In this document: piece by piece, positions 45,520-55,281 of the stretch
Layout: each line of letters begins with the position of its first letter
How positions within the stretch are numbered: the first letter of the stretch is position 1
Assembly: GCF_004801305.1 (NCBI RefSeq)
Contig: NZ_SSOD01000001.1
Location: forward strand, 340,598-404,597
Direction: 5' to 3'
Length of the DNA: 64,000 nucleotides
Source: Pseudothauera rhizosphaerae
GTDB lineage: Bacteria; Pseudomonadota; Gammaproteobacteria; Burkholderiales; Rhodocyclaceae
Position numbers and translations under genes: made by a program
Notes under the pieces: model-generated
The model's database searches: none
What the model was told of the DNA's origin: nothing
The model's input: only the letters and a program-made list of their open reading frames with translations

Positions 45520-48500
45520 TCACCACACCCGGCGGAAGGTGGCCGCCACCCCGTGCTCCCGGTCGGATTCGGCGAATTCGCCGCGGTAGGCGAGATCCAG
45601 CCGGGCATCCTTGCCTGCCCACGCCGTCAGCCCCAGGCCCACGGCCAGGCGGTCGCGCTCCAGTTCCGGGCCAGCGACGCGGAAGGCCGCGGCCGGCGCA
45701 GCGGCGAAGCCCGCGGCGATGCGGCCGCGGTCGTCGCCGAACTCGTGGACCCAGGCCACGTCGGCACTGGGCGCGAAGCGCGTGCCCTGCCAGGCGTAGC
45801 GCACGCCCAGCCTGCTCCGCAGCGATTCCTGCGTGTCGCGCTTCACCGCGAGGCTGGCCGCGCCCGCGCCCTTTTCGGTGAAACCCTCGCGCGATACCCG
45901 CGCCGCCTCGATGCCGGCGTAGGGCGTGACGCTGCCCAGCGGCAGCCCGGCTTCGACGCTGGCGTAGAGGCTGTCGGCTTTGTAATCGGCGCTAGCACGC
46001 GCGGCGAACAGGGCGCCGACGCGCACGTCGCGGTGGCTTTCCACCCGGTGCCGGCCCGCGCCGGCCGTGCCGTCCACATAGAAGCGCTCGCCCTGCCAGC
46101 GGCCGTAGGCGGCAAGCTGGTAGCTGTCCGCCTCCAGCCCACCGCCCGCGTTCACGTCGGCCTCGCCGCGGCTGTAGGCGAAGGCGACACCCGCGCGAGC
46201 GCTGGCGTAATGGTGATCCGCGCCCAGCGCGAAACCGGCGTCGCCGGACTTCGCGCCGCGCGCGTTGCCGTCGCCTTTCACGCGGCCCTGGCTGGCGAAG
46301 CCGCGCAGCCAGAAGCCGTCGCCGCCGCGCGGCTGTCCGTCGAAGAGGCTGGCCGTGTCGCCGGCGTGGGCGAGCCGGATGCCGGCCAGATCGTTCATCG
46401 CGATCGGCGTGGTGCCCCCTTCGAGCCGTTCGCCCAGCAGCGCGTGGAAGCGCTGCGCCGCGCCCAGCGCGAGGCCCGGGGCGAAGGCGTGCTCGATGCC
46501 GGAAAGGCTGTCGAAGGCGCCGGCCGCCTGGCCGTTGGTCAGGTTGAGCGCGGCGTCGTAGACCGCGTGGCCCGCGCCCAGCGCGAAGGCGGCGTCGGCC
46601 ACCGCGCCCTGGTTGGGCGTCATGCCCGGCAGGCGGAAGGTCGCGATGGGGGTGGGGGTGGGGGCCGGATCGGGTGTCGGATCGGGGTCGGGTGTCGGGT
46701 CGGGATCGGGCGTCGGATCGGGCGTCGGGTCGGGCGTCGGATCGGGCGTCGGGTCGGGCGTCGGGTCGGGCGTCGGGTCGGGATCGGGTGTCGGCGTGCT
46801 CGCCAGCGCGCTGGTCAGGTAATAGTTGTAATCGTCGCTGCTGGCGGTGAAGTCCAAGTAAGCGTAGTCGTCGGTGAGGGTCTGCGCGCCGGCCACGTTC
46901 AGCCCGCCGCTGGCGGTCAGAATCGTGTACTTCGTGTCGGCCGCGTAGCCGGTGGCGCCGTCGTCCGTGCCGTTCTCGGGGGTGACGTGAATCTTCGCGC
47001 CGTCGGCAATCGTGGCCGTGCCGCTGACGTTGATGAAGTCGTTGTGCGTGCCCGCCGTGTTGCCGCCCGCTTTCAGTTCCACGGTGTAGGTCGCGCCGGA
47101 ATTCAGCACATAGGGGCCGGTGACGTTGAGGGTGCCGATGGAGTTGCCGGGCGCGACGAAACCGCCGGCATTCACCGTGAGGCCGACAACCGAACCGCTG
47201 CCGCCTATCGTGCTGCCGCTCTCCACCGTCACGGCGGAAGCCGTGAGCGAGCCGTTGACCACCAGCTTGCCCGCCGAAACCGTGGTCGCGCCGCTGTAGT
47301 CGCTCGCGCCGGAGAGGGTGAGCGTGCCCTCGCCTTTTTTCTCGAACGCGCCGGTGCCGGTGATGACGCCGGAAAAGGCGGAAGCATCGGAGCGGTTGAA
47401 GACGAGGGTGGCGTTGTTCGTCACGTCACCGGCAATGGAGCCGGTGGTGCCGCCATCGCCGATCTGGAGCGCTCCCGCGCTGATGGTGGTATCGCCGCTG
47501 TAGTCGCTTGCGCCGGTGAGCGTGAGCGTGCCCGCGCCGGTTTTGACGAGGCTGCCATTCGTGCCGCCGATGACGCCCGCGTAGCTGGTGTTGGTGGATT
47601 GGTCGACGGTCAGGGTGGCGCTGTCCAGCCGCACTTCGCCGCCACTGCCGGAAAGGGACGACATGGTGAGGTCGAAGTCGTTCAAATCCAGCGCGCCGCC
47701 ATTGACCGTGTAAGCCGTGTCGGCGACAAACGCGCCTGCCGCGCCTTGTGCCAATCCGCCGCTCTCGACCGTGGTGGTGCCGCTGTAGGTGTTGGTGCCG
47801 GAAAGTGTCAGGATGCCCGCGCCGGTCTTGACGAGGCTGCCGTCGCCAGTGAGCTTGTTGTCCAGCGTGATGTCGGTCGGCTGGGCGAAGGTGAGCGAAC
47901 CGCCGCCGTCGATGGCGATGTTGCCGACGATGCTCCAGCTGCTGCCTTCCAGTGTTAACGCGTTCGTGCCGCCGGTGAAAGTGATGGCGTTGGCGGTCAA
48001 CGGGTAAAGCGAACGGTATTCTTCGGGATACGTCATGGCGAAGCCGTTCAGCCCGGCCTCGATGCTGCCGCTGTTGATGATGGTGAGGTTCTGGCCGACG
48101 ATGCCCGCGCCGCCTTCGCCGGCCGTAGTGGGTGACATGACGCCGCCGAGGCCGCCCGTACCGCCCGCGATCTTGCCGCTGTTGGTGAAGGTGGCGCCGG
48201 TGGTGACGGTGAATTTGAGGCCGATGCCGCCGTCGCCGCCGTAACCGGCAAAGCAGAACGCCGTCGGGCAAGTACCGGCCGAACCACCGTTGCCGCCGAG
48301 GATCTCGCCCTCGTTGCTGCCGCTCCCGCCCCCCGTGATCACCACGCCGTAGCCGCCCGCGCCGCCGCCGCCGCTGCCCGCGAGGCCGTCGATGCTTGGG
48401 CCGCCGTTGCCGCCGTTGCCGCCCTTGAGCGTGGTGCTGGCGTTGGCGAGGCTGGCCTCGCTGGGGACGACCAGACCGTGCGCGCCGCCGCCGCCGCCGC

Positions 48501-49053
48501 TCGCGCCCCACTCCTCGCCGCCGCCGCTGCCGTTTTCGCCGTTCGCCCCCGGGCTGGCGCCGCCCGCGCCGCCGGGCAAAGGTATGCCGCTGGCGCTGGC
48601 GATGCCGGAGCCCCCCGCGCCGCCCGTCACGCCTGCGCCGCCGCCGCCGCCGCCGCCACCACCGTTGACGTCCGTGTCGGGGGGATAGATGCCTCCTTCC
48701 CACGCCGGATCGATCACGACGCCAGGGTTGGCCGCGCCACCGGGGCTGCCCGCACCCAGGTCGGAACTGGCGCCGCCTGCCCCGCCGATACCGGGTGTGC
48801 CGTCGTTGTTGGTGTCGAACCCGGTTCCCCCGACGCCGCCGTCGGCCAGGGCCGGGGCGGCACCGGCGGCCAGCAGCGCGGCGGCCAGGCAAAGCGCCGT
48901 TGCCGTGCTGGCGGTGTTCCGGCACGCCACCGCGCCGGAACCGACCCGCCCGAAGGGCGCAGGGCGCGGCGTGGCAGCGGTTTCAAGGGCAGCGAGGGAT
49001 TGGGCGCCGCCCGGCACTTTTCGAAATTTCGCCAATTTCGTTTTGCCTCGCAT
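45520..49053 (-). CDS. Autotransporter with PATR repeats and PDPTP linker
   Basis: This 1177-residue type Va autotransporter has a long basic N-terminus and signal (ends APALADGG), a Gly-rich passenger start and several autotransporter-associated strand repeats (for example KTGAGTLTLTGASDYSGDTT). A Pro-Asp linker of PDPTP units (about 800-845) follows. The C-terminal barrel of about 300 residues ends in FRRVW. The passenger probably forms a beta-helix on the cell surface. It follows the second autotransporter gene by 26 bases on the minus strand, so they form an operon. The barrel is nearly identical to its neighbour's. Confidence 0.93.
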   Translation of the reverse strand: MRGKTKLAKFRKVPGGAQSLAALETAATPRPAPFGRVGSGAVACRNTASTATALCLAAALLAAGAAPALADGGVGGTGFDTNNDGTPGIGGAGGASSDLGAGSPGGAANPGVVIDPAWEGGIYPPDTDVNGGGGGGGGGAGVTGGAGGSGIASASGIPLPGGAGGASPGANGENGSGGGEEWGASGGGGGAHGLVVPSEASLANASTTLKGGNGGNGGPSIDGLAGSGGGGAGGYGVVITGGGSGSNEGEILGGNGGSAGTCPTAFCFAGYGGDGGIGLKFTVTTGATFTNSGKIAGGTGGLGGVMSPTTAGEGGAGIVGQNLTIINSGSIEAGLNGFAMTYPEEYRSLYPLTANAITFTGGTNALTLEGSSWSIVGNIAIDGGGSLTFAQPTDITLDNKLTGDGSLVKTGAGILTLSGTNTYSGTTTVESGGLAQGAAGAFVADTAYTVNGGALDLNDFDLTMSSLSGSGGEVRLDSATLTVDQSTNTSYAGVIGGTNGSLVKTGAGTLTLTGASDYSGDTTISAGALQIGDGGTTGSIAGDVTNNATLVFNRSDASAFSGVITGTGAFEKKGEGTLTLSGASDYSGATTVSAGKLVVNGSLTASAVTVESGSTIGGSGSVVGLTVNAGGFVAPGNSIGTLNVTGPYVLNSGATYTVELKAGGNTAGTHNDFINVSGTATIADGAKIHVTPENGTDDGATGYAADTKYTILTASGGLNVAGAQTLTDDYAYLDFTASSDDYNYYLTSALASTPTPDPDPTPDPTPDPTPDPTPDPTPDPTPDPDPTPDPDPTPDPAPTPTPIATFRLPGMTPNQGAVADAAFALGAGHAVYDAALNLTNGQAAGAFDSLSGIEHAFAPGLALGAAQRFHALLGERLEGGTTPIAMNDLAGIRLAHAGDTASLFDGQPRGGDGFWLRGFASQGRVKGDGNARGAKSGDAGFALGADHHYASARAGVAFAYSRGEADVNAGGGLEADSYQLAAYGRWQGERFYVDGTAGAGRHRVESHRDVRVGALFAARASADYKADSLYASVEAGLPLGSVTPYAGIEAARVSREGFTEKGAGAASLAVKRDTQESLRSRLGVRYAWQGTRFAPSADVAWVHEFGDDRGRIAAGFAAAPAAAFRVAGPELERDRLAVGLGLTAWAGKDARLDLAYRGEFAESDREHGVAATFRRVW
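46666..46794. repeat. Short tandem repeat encoding the PDPTP linker
   Basis: About 129 bases of imperfect repeats of CGGGTCGGGCGTCGGATC-type units, six bases deep (GGGTCG / GGCGTC / GGATCG). They encode alternating PDPTP and DP in the autotransporter on the minus strand. Copy number is likely to vary between strains. It is not a CRISPR: there are no unique spacers. Confidence 0.85.
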
Positions 49054-49079
49054 GCTTACCACCCTCGCCTCACCGCCCC

Positions 49080-52000
49080 TCACCACACCCGGCGGAAGGT
49101 GGCCGCCACCCCGTGCTCCCGGTCGGATTCGGCGAAATCGCCGCGGTAGGCGAGATCCAGCCGGGCATCCTTGCCTGCCCACGCCGTCAGCCCCAGGCCC
49201 ACGGCCAGGCGGTCGCGGTCCAGTTCCGGGCCGTCGATGCGGAAGGCCGCGGCCGGTGCGCCCGCGAAGCTCGCGGCGATGCGGCCGCGGTCGTCGCCGA
49301 ACTCGTGGACCCAGGCCACGTCGGCGCTGGGGGCGAAGCGCGTGCCCTGCCAGGCGTAGCGCACGCCGAGCCTGGAGCGCAGGGAATCGTCCGTGCGGCG
49401 TTTCACCTTCAGGTTGGCGTCGTCCGCGCCCGATTCGGTGAAGCCTTCGCGCTGCAGGACGGCCGCTTCCAGGCCCAGATAGGGCGTGAAGCTGCCCCAC
49501 GCCCGCGCGTGGGTGCGGCCGGCTTCCACGGCCAGCGTGAAGCTGTCGGCGCCGTAGTCCGAATCGGCACGGGCACCCAGGAAGGCGATGTTGCGGCGCG
49601 CGTCCGCCTCGTGGCGGCCGTAGCCGGCGGAACCGGCCAGGTAGAACCGTTCGCCCTGCCAGCGGCCGTAGGCGGCGAGCTGGTAGCTGTCCAGGTCCAC
49701 GTCGCCGCTGCGGGTGTCGGCTTCGCCGCGGCTGTAGGCGAAGGCGGCACCGATGCGCAGGCTGCCGTTCACCTGCCGGTCGGCGCCGATGGCGACGCCG
49801 CCGCTGGAGGTGTCGGCGCCGCGGGCGTTGCCGTCGCCGTCGATGCGCCCGTCGGCAGCGAGCGCACGCAGCCAGAAACCGTCGCCGGTGGGGGTGTCGT
49901 CCGCGAGACTGCCCAGGTTGTTGCCGGCGTAGGCGAGCTTCACCCCTGCGAAGGCGTCGAAGGCGGCGGTGTGGCCGGTGGTGGTTGCCCCGAGACGCTC
50001 GCCCAGCAGGCCGTGGAACCGGCGGGCGGCGGCGAAGGCGAGGCCGGGTACGAAGGCATGCTCCACACCGGAGAGCGCGTCGAAGGCGGCGGGCAGTCGC
50101 TGCGCCTGCAGGCCGTTCAGGCCCGCGATCAGGTTCGACGCAGCGCCGCTGGTGGAAAACGTGTCCACGTTGGCCGCCACGTTGTGCTGGTTCTGCGTGA
50201 GCGGCCCGGAGACTTCGGTAAAGCGCTCCTGCGAGAGGCCGACCAGGATGTCGTAGTTCGCCGTGAGCGTCGGCGTGAGCTTCAGGCCCGCGCCGAGGTT
50301 GCTGACCACGCTGGAGAAGTCGCCGTCGATGGCGCCCGCCTGGATCAGCCGGTATTGCGTTCCCGCATCGGGCACGTAGCCGAAGCGCAGGTCCAGCGTG
50401 CCGTCCAGCGTCGCCGTGCCGGAGACGTCGATGGCGTCGTAGTCCGTGCCGCGCGCGGTGCCGTCGATTTCCATCACGGTGGTCGAACCGGGGGCGAGCG
50501 TCAGGTCGCCCGTCACGGTAAGCAGGCCGGGGCTGTTGCCGGGGGCCAGCGTGCCGCCGGACTGCACGGTCAGTCCGCCCACCGTGCCGTTGCCGCCCAG
50601 GGTGCCGCCGGACTGCACGGTGAGCGTGCCGCCGAGCCGGCCGTCGACGGCCAGGATGCCGTTGGCGACCGTGGTGGCACCGGTGAAGCCGCTGCTGTCG
50701 CCGGTGAGGCTGAGCGTACCCGCGCCGGATTTGACGAGGCTGCCGCCCGCGCCGGAAATCGTCCCGGCGAATCCGGTGTCGTCGGCCTGGTTGACGGTCA
50801 GCGCCTTGTCGTCCAGCACGATGGCGGTGCCCGCCGTGCCGGCAAGGCGCTTGAGCGTTGCGCCGGCGGTCGTGCCGGAAATGTCGAAAACGCCGTCGCC
50901 GCTCAGGGTAAGGCCGCTGCTTTGCGCGATGGCGCCGCTGCCCGAAAGCGCCAGCGTGCCGTCCGAAACCGTGGTCGCGCCGGTGTAACCGTTGTTGCCG
51001 GTGAGCGTGGTCGTGCCGCTGCCGCGCTGGTTCACCGTGGCGTTGTTGCCGATGGTGGTGCCGAAGGTCACCGCGTCGGTCTGGTTGAAATTGACCGTGC
51101 CGCCGCCCGCCTGGGTGATGATGCCGCCCGTGGCGGTGAAGGAAAAGCCGGGGCCGGCGGCGGTGGCGCTGGCGAGATCGTAAGCGCCGATGTTGATGAC
51201 GCCGGTGCCGCCCGTGCCTTCGAGGCGGATCGCGCCCGTCGTCGAGAACTGGCTGCCGCCGTCGATGGTCAGCGTGCCGCCGCCGGTACCGCCGATGCGG
51301 ACGTTGTTGTCCGTGGTCAGCGTGCTGCCGCCGGTCACTTCGACCTGGCCCTGGGCGCCGCCGATCCCGATGGCGAGATACCTGTCCACCGTCACCGTGC
51401 CGCCGTTGCTGATCCGCAGCGTGCCGTTCTCCCCCGCGCCGTTGCCCGCCATGATGTCCTCGTTGTGCAGGCTGCCGCCATCGACCGCCACGGTGCCCTG
51501 CTGGATGTCGGTGGAGCCGCTATAGGTGTTCACGCCGGTCAAGGTCAGCGTCTCCGTGCCGGTCTTGGCGAGGCTGCCCGCGCCGCTGATGACGGTGGCC
51601 AGGCTGAAATCCTCGTTCTGGCGGATGGTCAGCGTGCCAGCGACCAGTTCGATGCCGCCACTGAAGGTCGCGCCGGCCTTCAGTTCCAGCGTGTTGTTGC
51701 CGCTGTTTTGCACGGCCTTGCCTTGCGCGCCCGCCGGGGCGCCCATGGTGCCCGTACCGCCCGCGCCGCCGGAAATGGCGGCGGAGGTGACGAGGGTGTT
51801 GCCGTTGCCGGTGAGGACAACGCCCGTCCCGCCTGTCCCGCCGGGGCTGGGGTCTGTGTGGTGGTCGCCGTTGCCACCTTGACCGCCAGCAATGCTGCCC
51901 GCGTTGGTCAGCGTGCCGCCGCCGCTCAACACCACGCCCACACCGCCCTTTTTCCCTCCTGCGGGGCTGTCGCTCCCCCGGCCGCCGGTGATCGTCGCGC

Positions 52001-53672
52001 CGCTCTGGTTCGTCACCGTGCCGCCCGTGCCGACAGTCACGGCGTCGCTGCCCGCGCCGCTCCCCGCCGCCGCCATCGCCAAACTGCCCGCGTTGTCGAG
52101 CGTGCCGCCGTTGGTGAGCGTGACGGCGTTGGCGAGGGTCTTGCCGCTTTCGATTTGCAGCGTGGCGCTGCCGCCATCCACCGTCACCGCGCCGGTGCCG
52201 AGGGCGGTGTTGTGGTTGGCGATCAGCGTGCCGCCGCTGATCGTGGTGCCGCCGCTGTAGGTGTTCGCGCCGGAAAGCGTCAGCACGCCGATACCGGATT
52301 TGATGAGCGCGCCGTCGTCGGTGATGACGTTGGACAGCGCGTGGTCGGTGGGCTGGGCGAAGTTCAGCGTGCCGCCGCCGTCGATGGCGATATTGCCGAT
52401 CAGCGTTGCGCCGCTTTGCAGGGTCAGTGTGTTCGCGCCGCCGGTGAAGGTGATGGCGTTGGCGCGCGTCACGCCGTCGCCGGAAAGCCCGCCGCTGATA
52501 ACGCCCGCGTGGGTAATGGCGAGGTTGCCGCCGGTGATGCCCGTGCCGCCCGCGCCGTGGGCACCCGTGGCGCCGGCAGAACCACTGCCGCCCGCGCTGC
52601 CGCCCGCGCCACCCACGCCGCCCGCGCCGCCGGTGACACTGCCGCCCGTGGCGATGGTGATGGCGATACCGCTGCCGATGAGGCCCGCGCCGCCTGTGCC
52701 GCCCGCGCCGCCGCTGCTGCCGTTGGCGCTTGCATGGGCATTGTCGCCGCCCGCGCCGCCCGCACCGCCCGCGCCACCCTGGACGGTGGATGCGCCGATC
52801 TCGACCGTCCCCGTGCCGGTGAAGGCGATGCCCGCGCCGCCGCCACCGCCGCCGCCGCCATCGGGTAAGCCGGTGCCGTTGAAATCACCGGCATCGCCGC
52901 CCGCGCCGCCGCCGCCGCCGGACACCGAAGCATCCACCGCAAGCGTGCCAGCGCCGGCATACACCACGCCGGCCCCGCCGCCGCCGCCGCCGCCGCCGGG
53001 ATAATCTGCTGTGCTGGCGCCGCCGTCGCCGCCAGCGCCGCCAGCGACTGTCGCCTGCACGGCCAGATCGCCGCTATTGGCGAAGACGATCCCATCGCCG
53101 CCGCCACCGCCACCACCACCACGGCTACCGTAAGCGCTGCCGCCAGCGGCCCCCGCGCTGCCCGCCACCGTTGCCGTCTGGGTGATGTCGCCACCGCCGG
53201 TATAGGACTGCCCCAGGGCGCCCCCCGCACCACCATCCCCAGCCCCGCCGTAGCCCGTTCCTCCGGCGCCGACACCATGACTGCCCGAGACCGCATTGCC
53301 GCCACCGCCACCGCCACCGCCACCGCCGCTGCCGGGAGAATTGCCATCCCCGCCCGGCGCGCCGCCCGCGCGGCCGTCCGAGCCGCCGCCCGCCGCGCCG
53401 CCCGCATTGGTGGCGGTGCCGTCGCTGCCCGCACCGCCCTTGGCGATGCCGCTAAACGCGCCATTGCCCCCCGAACCGCCGGCCAGGGCCGAAGGCGGCA
53501 GGGCAAAAGCGAGCAAAAAGGCGGCAAGCAGGCTGGCCGCGCCGCCCGCGCCCATTCTTGCGGTTTTCGCCGATTTCGCGGATTTCGACTTGCCCCGCGT
53601 TTTGGCGCTCTCCGGCACGGCCTGCCAGAGGCCGAGGGTTTCGTTGAATACAGTGCGATAGGTGTGGTTCAT
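49080..53672 (-). CDS. Large glycine-rich autotransporter with extended signal peptide
   Basis: This 1530-residue autotransporter begins with an extended signal peptide region, MNHTYRTVFNETLGLWQAVP, then the hydrophobic core ending PSALAGG. The first 350 mature residues are strongly Gly-rich, with repeated blocks such as GGAGGAGGAGG. A long region of autotransporter-associated strand repeats follows (KSGAGTLSLTG, KTGTETLTLTGVNTYSGST). The C-terminal barrel ends in FRRVW. It is the first gene of a two-gene operon. A 22-base palindrome lies upstream. The passenger has no recognisable enzyme domain. Confidence 0.93.
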   Translation of the reverse strand: MNHTYRTVFNETLGLWQAVPESAKTRGKSKSAKSAKTARMGAGGAASLLAAFLLAFALPPSALAGGSGGNGAFSGIAKGGAGSDGTATNAGGAAGGGSDGRAGGAPGGDGNSPGSGGGGGGGGGGNAVSGSHGVGAGGTGYGGAGDGGAGGALGQSYTGGGDITQTATVAGSAGAAGGSAYGSRGGGGGGGGDGIVFANSGDLAVQATVAGGAGGDGGASTADYPGGGGGGGGAGVVYAGAGTLAVDASVSGGGGGAGGDAGDFNGTGLPDGGGGGGGGAGIAFTGTGTVEIGASTVQGGAGGAGGAGGDNAHASANGSSGGAGGTGGAGLIGSGIAITIATGGSVTGGAGGVGGAGGSAGGSGSAGATGAHGAGGTGITGGNLAITHAGVISGGLSGDGVTRANAITFTGGANTLTLQSGATLIGNIAIDGGGTLNFAQPTDHALSNVITDDGALIKSGIGVLTLSGANTYSGGTTISGGTLIANHNTALGTGAVTVDGGSATLQIESGKTLANAVTLTNGGTLDNAGSLAMAAAGSGAGSDAVTVGTGGTVTNQSGATITGGRGSDSPAGGKKGGVGVVLSGGGTLTNAGSIAGGQGGNGDHHTDPSPGGTGGTGVVLTGNGNTLVTSAAISGGAGGTGTMGAPAGAQGKAVQNSGNNTLELKAGATFSGGIELVAGTLTIRQNEDFSLATVISGAGSLAKTGTETLTLTGVNTYSGSTDIQQGTVAVDGGSLHNEDIMAGNGAGENGTLRISNGGTVTVDRYLAIGIGGAQGQVEVTGGSTLTTDNNVRIGGTGGGTLTIDGGSQFSTTGAIRLEGTGGTGVINIGAYDLASATAAGPGFSFTATGGIITQAGGGTVNFNQTDAVTFGTTIGNNATVNQRGSGTTTLTGNNGYTGATTVSDGTLALSGSGAIAQSSGLTLSGDGVFDISGTTAGATLKRLAGTAGTAIVLDDKALTVNQADDTGFAGTISGAGGSLVKSGAGTLSLTGDSSGFTGATTVANGILAVDGRLGGTLTVQSGGTLGGNGTVGGLTVQSGGTLAPGNSPGLLTVTGDLTLAPGSTTVMEIDGTARGTDYDAIDVSGTATLDGTLDLRFGYVPDAGTQYRLIQAGAIDGDFSSVVSNLGAGLKLTPTLTANYDILVGLSQERFTEVSGPLTQNQHNVAANVDTFSTSGAASNLIAGLNGLQAQRLPAAFDALSGVEHAFVPGLAFAAARRFHGLLGERLGATTTGHTAAFDAFAGVKLAYAGNNLGSLADDTPTGDGFWLRALAADGRIDGDGNARGADTSSGGVAIGADRQVNGSLRIGAAFAYSRGEADTRSGDVDLDSYQLAAYGRWQGERFYLAGSAGYGRHEADARRNIAFLGARADSDYGADSFTLAVEAGRTHARAWGSFTPYLGLEAAVLQREGFTESGADDANLKVKRRTDDSLRSRLGVRYAWQGTRFAPSADVAWVHEFGDDRGRIAASFAGAPAAAFRIDGPELDRDRLAVGLGLTAWAGKDARLDLAYRGDFAESDREHGVAATFRRVW

Positions 53673-53738
53673 GGCAGCACTCCGTTACATTCTTTCGCAA
53701 AATCAGCTTGGCAATGTAGCGGGAGGCATCTAGGGCGC

Positions 53739-53760
53739 ATAGTCTCTGTTCAGAGACTAT
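53739..53760. promoter_or_regulatory. Perfect 22-base palindrome upstream of the autotransporters
   Basis: ATAGTCTCTG, TT, CAGAGACTAT. The arms are perfect and AT-rich compared with the surroundings. It ends 67 bases before the autotransporter start at 53672 and about 170 bases before the LivK-type gene. A two-base loop is poor for a terminator, so a dimeric repressor or activator site is more likely. Confidence 0.6.
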
Positions 53761-53928
53761 TCCCGCGGTCCGTGGCGTATCGCACGCCGGCCCCGGCGCC
53801 TGGCCCGGGTCGTCCGGATGGTTGCCACATCCGCCCGCTGCCCGGGTTTCGAAGATCGGCCCGCACCGGATACGGCGGAACGGATTACGGGATAATGCGG
53901 CCCTCGCCCCCCCGCCTCCGAGACCGCC

Positions 53929-55125
53929 ATGAACCCCATGCCCCCCGAGTCCCCGAAGCCCCCCAAGCCCCATCTCCGCGCCCTGCTCGCCGCCGCCCTC
54001 GCCCTGCTGGCCTGCTCCGCCGCCGCCCAGGCGCCGGGAGTGGGCCGCGAGGAGATCGTGGTCGGCAGCATCCAGGACCTGTCCGGCCCCATCGCCACGC
54101 TGGGCGCGCCGACGCGGGACGGCATGCTGCTGCGCTTCGAGGACGCCAACGCCGCCGGCGGCGTGCACGGCCGCAGGCTGCGCCTGGCGGTGGAGGACGC
54201 CGCCTACGACCCCAAGAAGGCGGTGCTGGCCGCGCGCAAGCTGATCCAGCGCGAGGGCGTGTTCGCCTTCCTGGCCAACATGGGCACGCCGGTGGTGATG
54301 GCGAGCATGCCGGCCATCGTGGAGGCGGGGCGGCCGCACCTGTTCCCCTTTTCCCCCCACGAATCCACCTACGCGCCGCTGCATCCGCTGAAATTCCAGA
54401 TGTTCGCGCCCTACCAGGACTACATGGAGGCCGCCACCCGCCACATGGTGGAAACGAAGGGCTACGCCCGCACCTGCCTGCTCTACCAGGACGACGACTA
54501 CGGTCTGGAGGTGATGAAGGGCGTGGAAGCCGCTCTCGGCAAGCTGGGCAGGCCGCTGCACCAGCGCACCAGCTACAAGCGCGGCGCCACCGATTTCTCC
54601 AGCCAGGTGGCACGCCTGCGCGTGGCCGGCTGCGACTTCCTGGTGCTCGCCACCGTGGTGCGGGAGACCGTGGCGGTGATGAGCGAGGCGCGCAAGGTGG
54701 GCTGGAAGGTGGACATGCTGGTGACGGCCTCCGGCTATTCGTCCCAGACCCACGAGCTGGGCGGCGCGGCGGTGGAAGGCCTGTACGGCGTGGCGGTGCT
54801 GCCCCACCCCTACGCGGAAGGCGCCAGCCCCGAGCTGGCGGCGTGGATCGAACGCTATCGCCAGCGCTTCGGCACCGCACCCAACGTGTGGAGCGTAATG
54901 GGCTATACCCTGGCCGGCCTCTTCGTGCAGGCGGCGGAAAAGGCCGGCCCGGACCTCACCACGGAACGCTTCGTGGCCGCGCTGGAAAACCTGGAAAGCG
55001 CGCCGGACATCTTCGGCGGCCCGGTATACCGCTTCACCCCCCGGGACCACCTGGGCAACCGCCATGGGCGGCTGGCGCAAATCCGCGGTGGGCGCTGGGA
55101 GTTGCTGACGGGGTATCTGCGCTGA
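53929..55125 (+). CDS. LivK-type periplasmic substrate-binding protein
   Basis: This 398-residue type I periplasmic binding protein has a signal peptide (ends SAAAQAPG). The mature start EEIVVGSIQDLSGPIATLG is the classical binding-protein beta-strand and Ser/Gly loop. GGVHGRRLRLAVEDAAYDPKKAV and YKRGATDFSSQVARL are typical of the branched-chain amino-acid group. A start at ATG 53938 is also possible. It may serve LivH and LivM at 42743, but it is separated from them by a 9 kb block. Confidence 0.92.
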   Translation: MNPMPPESPKPPKPHLRALLAAALALLACSAAAQAPGVGREEIVVGSIQDLSGPIATLGAPTRDGMLLRFEDANAAGGVHGRRLRLAVEDAAYDPKKAVLAARKLIQREGVFAFLANMGTPVVMASMPAIVEAGRPHLFPFSPHESTYAPLHPLKFQMFAPYQDYMEAATRHMVETKGYARTCLLYQDDDYGLEVMKGVEAALGKLGRPLHQRTSYKRGATDFSSQVARLRVAGCDFLVLATVVRETVAVMSEARKVGWKVDMLVTASGYSSQTHELGGAAVEGLYGVAVLPHPYAEGASPELAAWIERYRQRFGTAPNVWSVMGYTLAGLFVQAAEKAGPDLTTERFVAALENLESAPDIFGGPVYRFTPRDHLGNRHGRLAQIRGGRWELLTGYLR

Positions 55126-55165
55126 GCGCTGCCGGAACGGGCTGGGGAGCCCGTCGGCGGCTGTG

Positions 55166-55281
55166 CCCCCTCTCCCCCGGCCCCTCTCCCGCGAGGGGAG
55201 AGGGGAGTTTCGTCCCCGGGGCGTCCGTCCGGCACGGTTTTTCTCCCTCTCCCCTCGCGGGAGAGGGCTGGGGAGAGGGGG
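55166..55281. repeat. C-rich/G-rich intergenic inverted repeat, copy B
   Basis: CCCCCTCTCCCCCGGCCCCT at the left, with a hairpin CTCCCGCGAGGGGAG, and its inverted copy ending GGGGAGAGGGGG. It fills the gap between the convergent LivK-type and AraC-type genes, a place for shared termination. Confidence 0.85.

Noticed and set aside
46666..46794. Possible CRISPR array
   Set aside because: Units are six to eighteen bases with no unique spacers and lie inside a coding linker; there are no cas genes.
48795..52868. 1357-codon plus-strand open frame opposite the large autotransporter
   Set aside because: It is an antisense shadow of a Gly/Ala-rich GC-biased gene. The minus strand has clear signal peptide, strand repeats and barrel.
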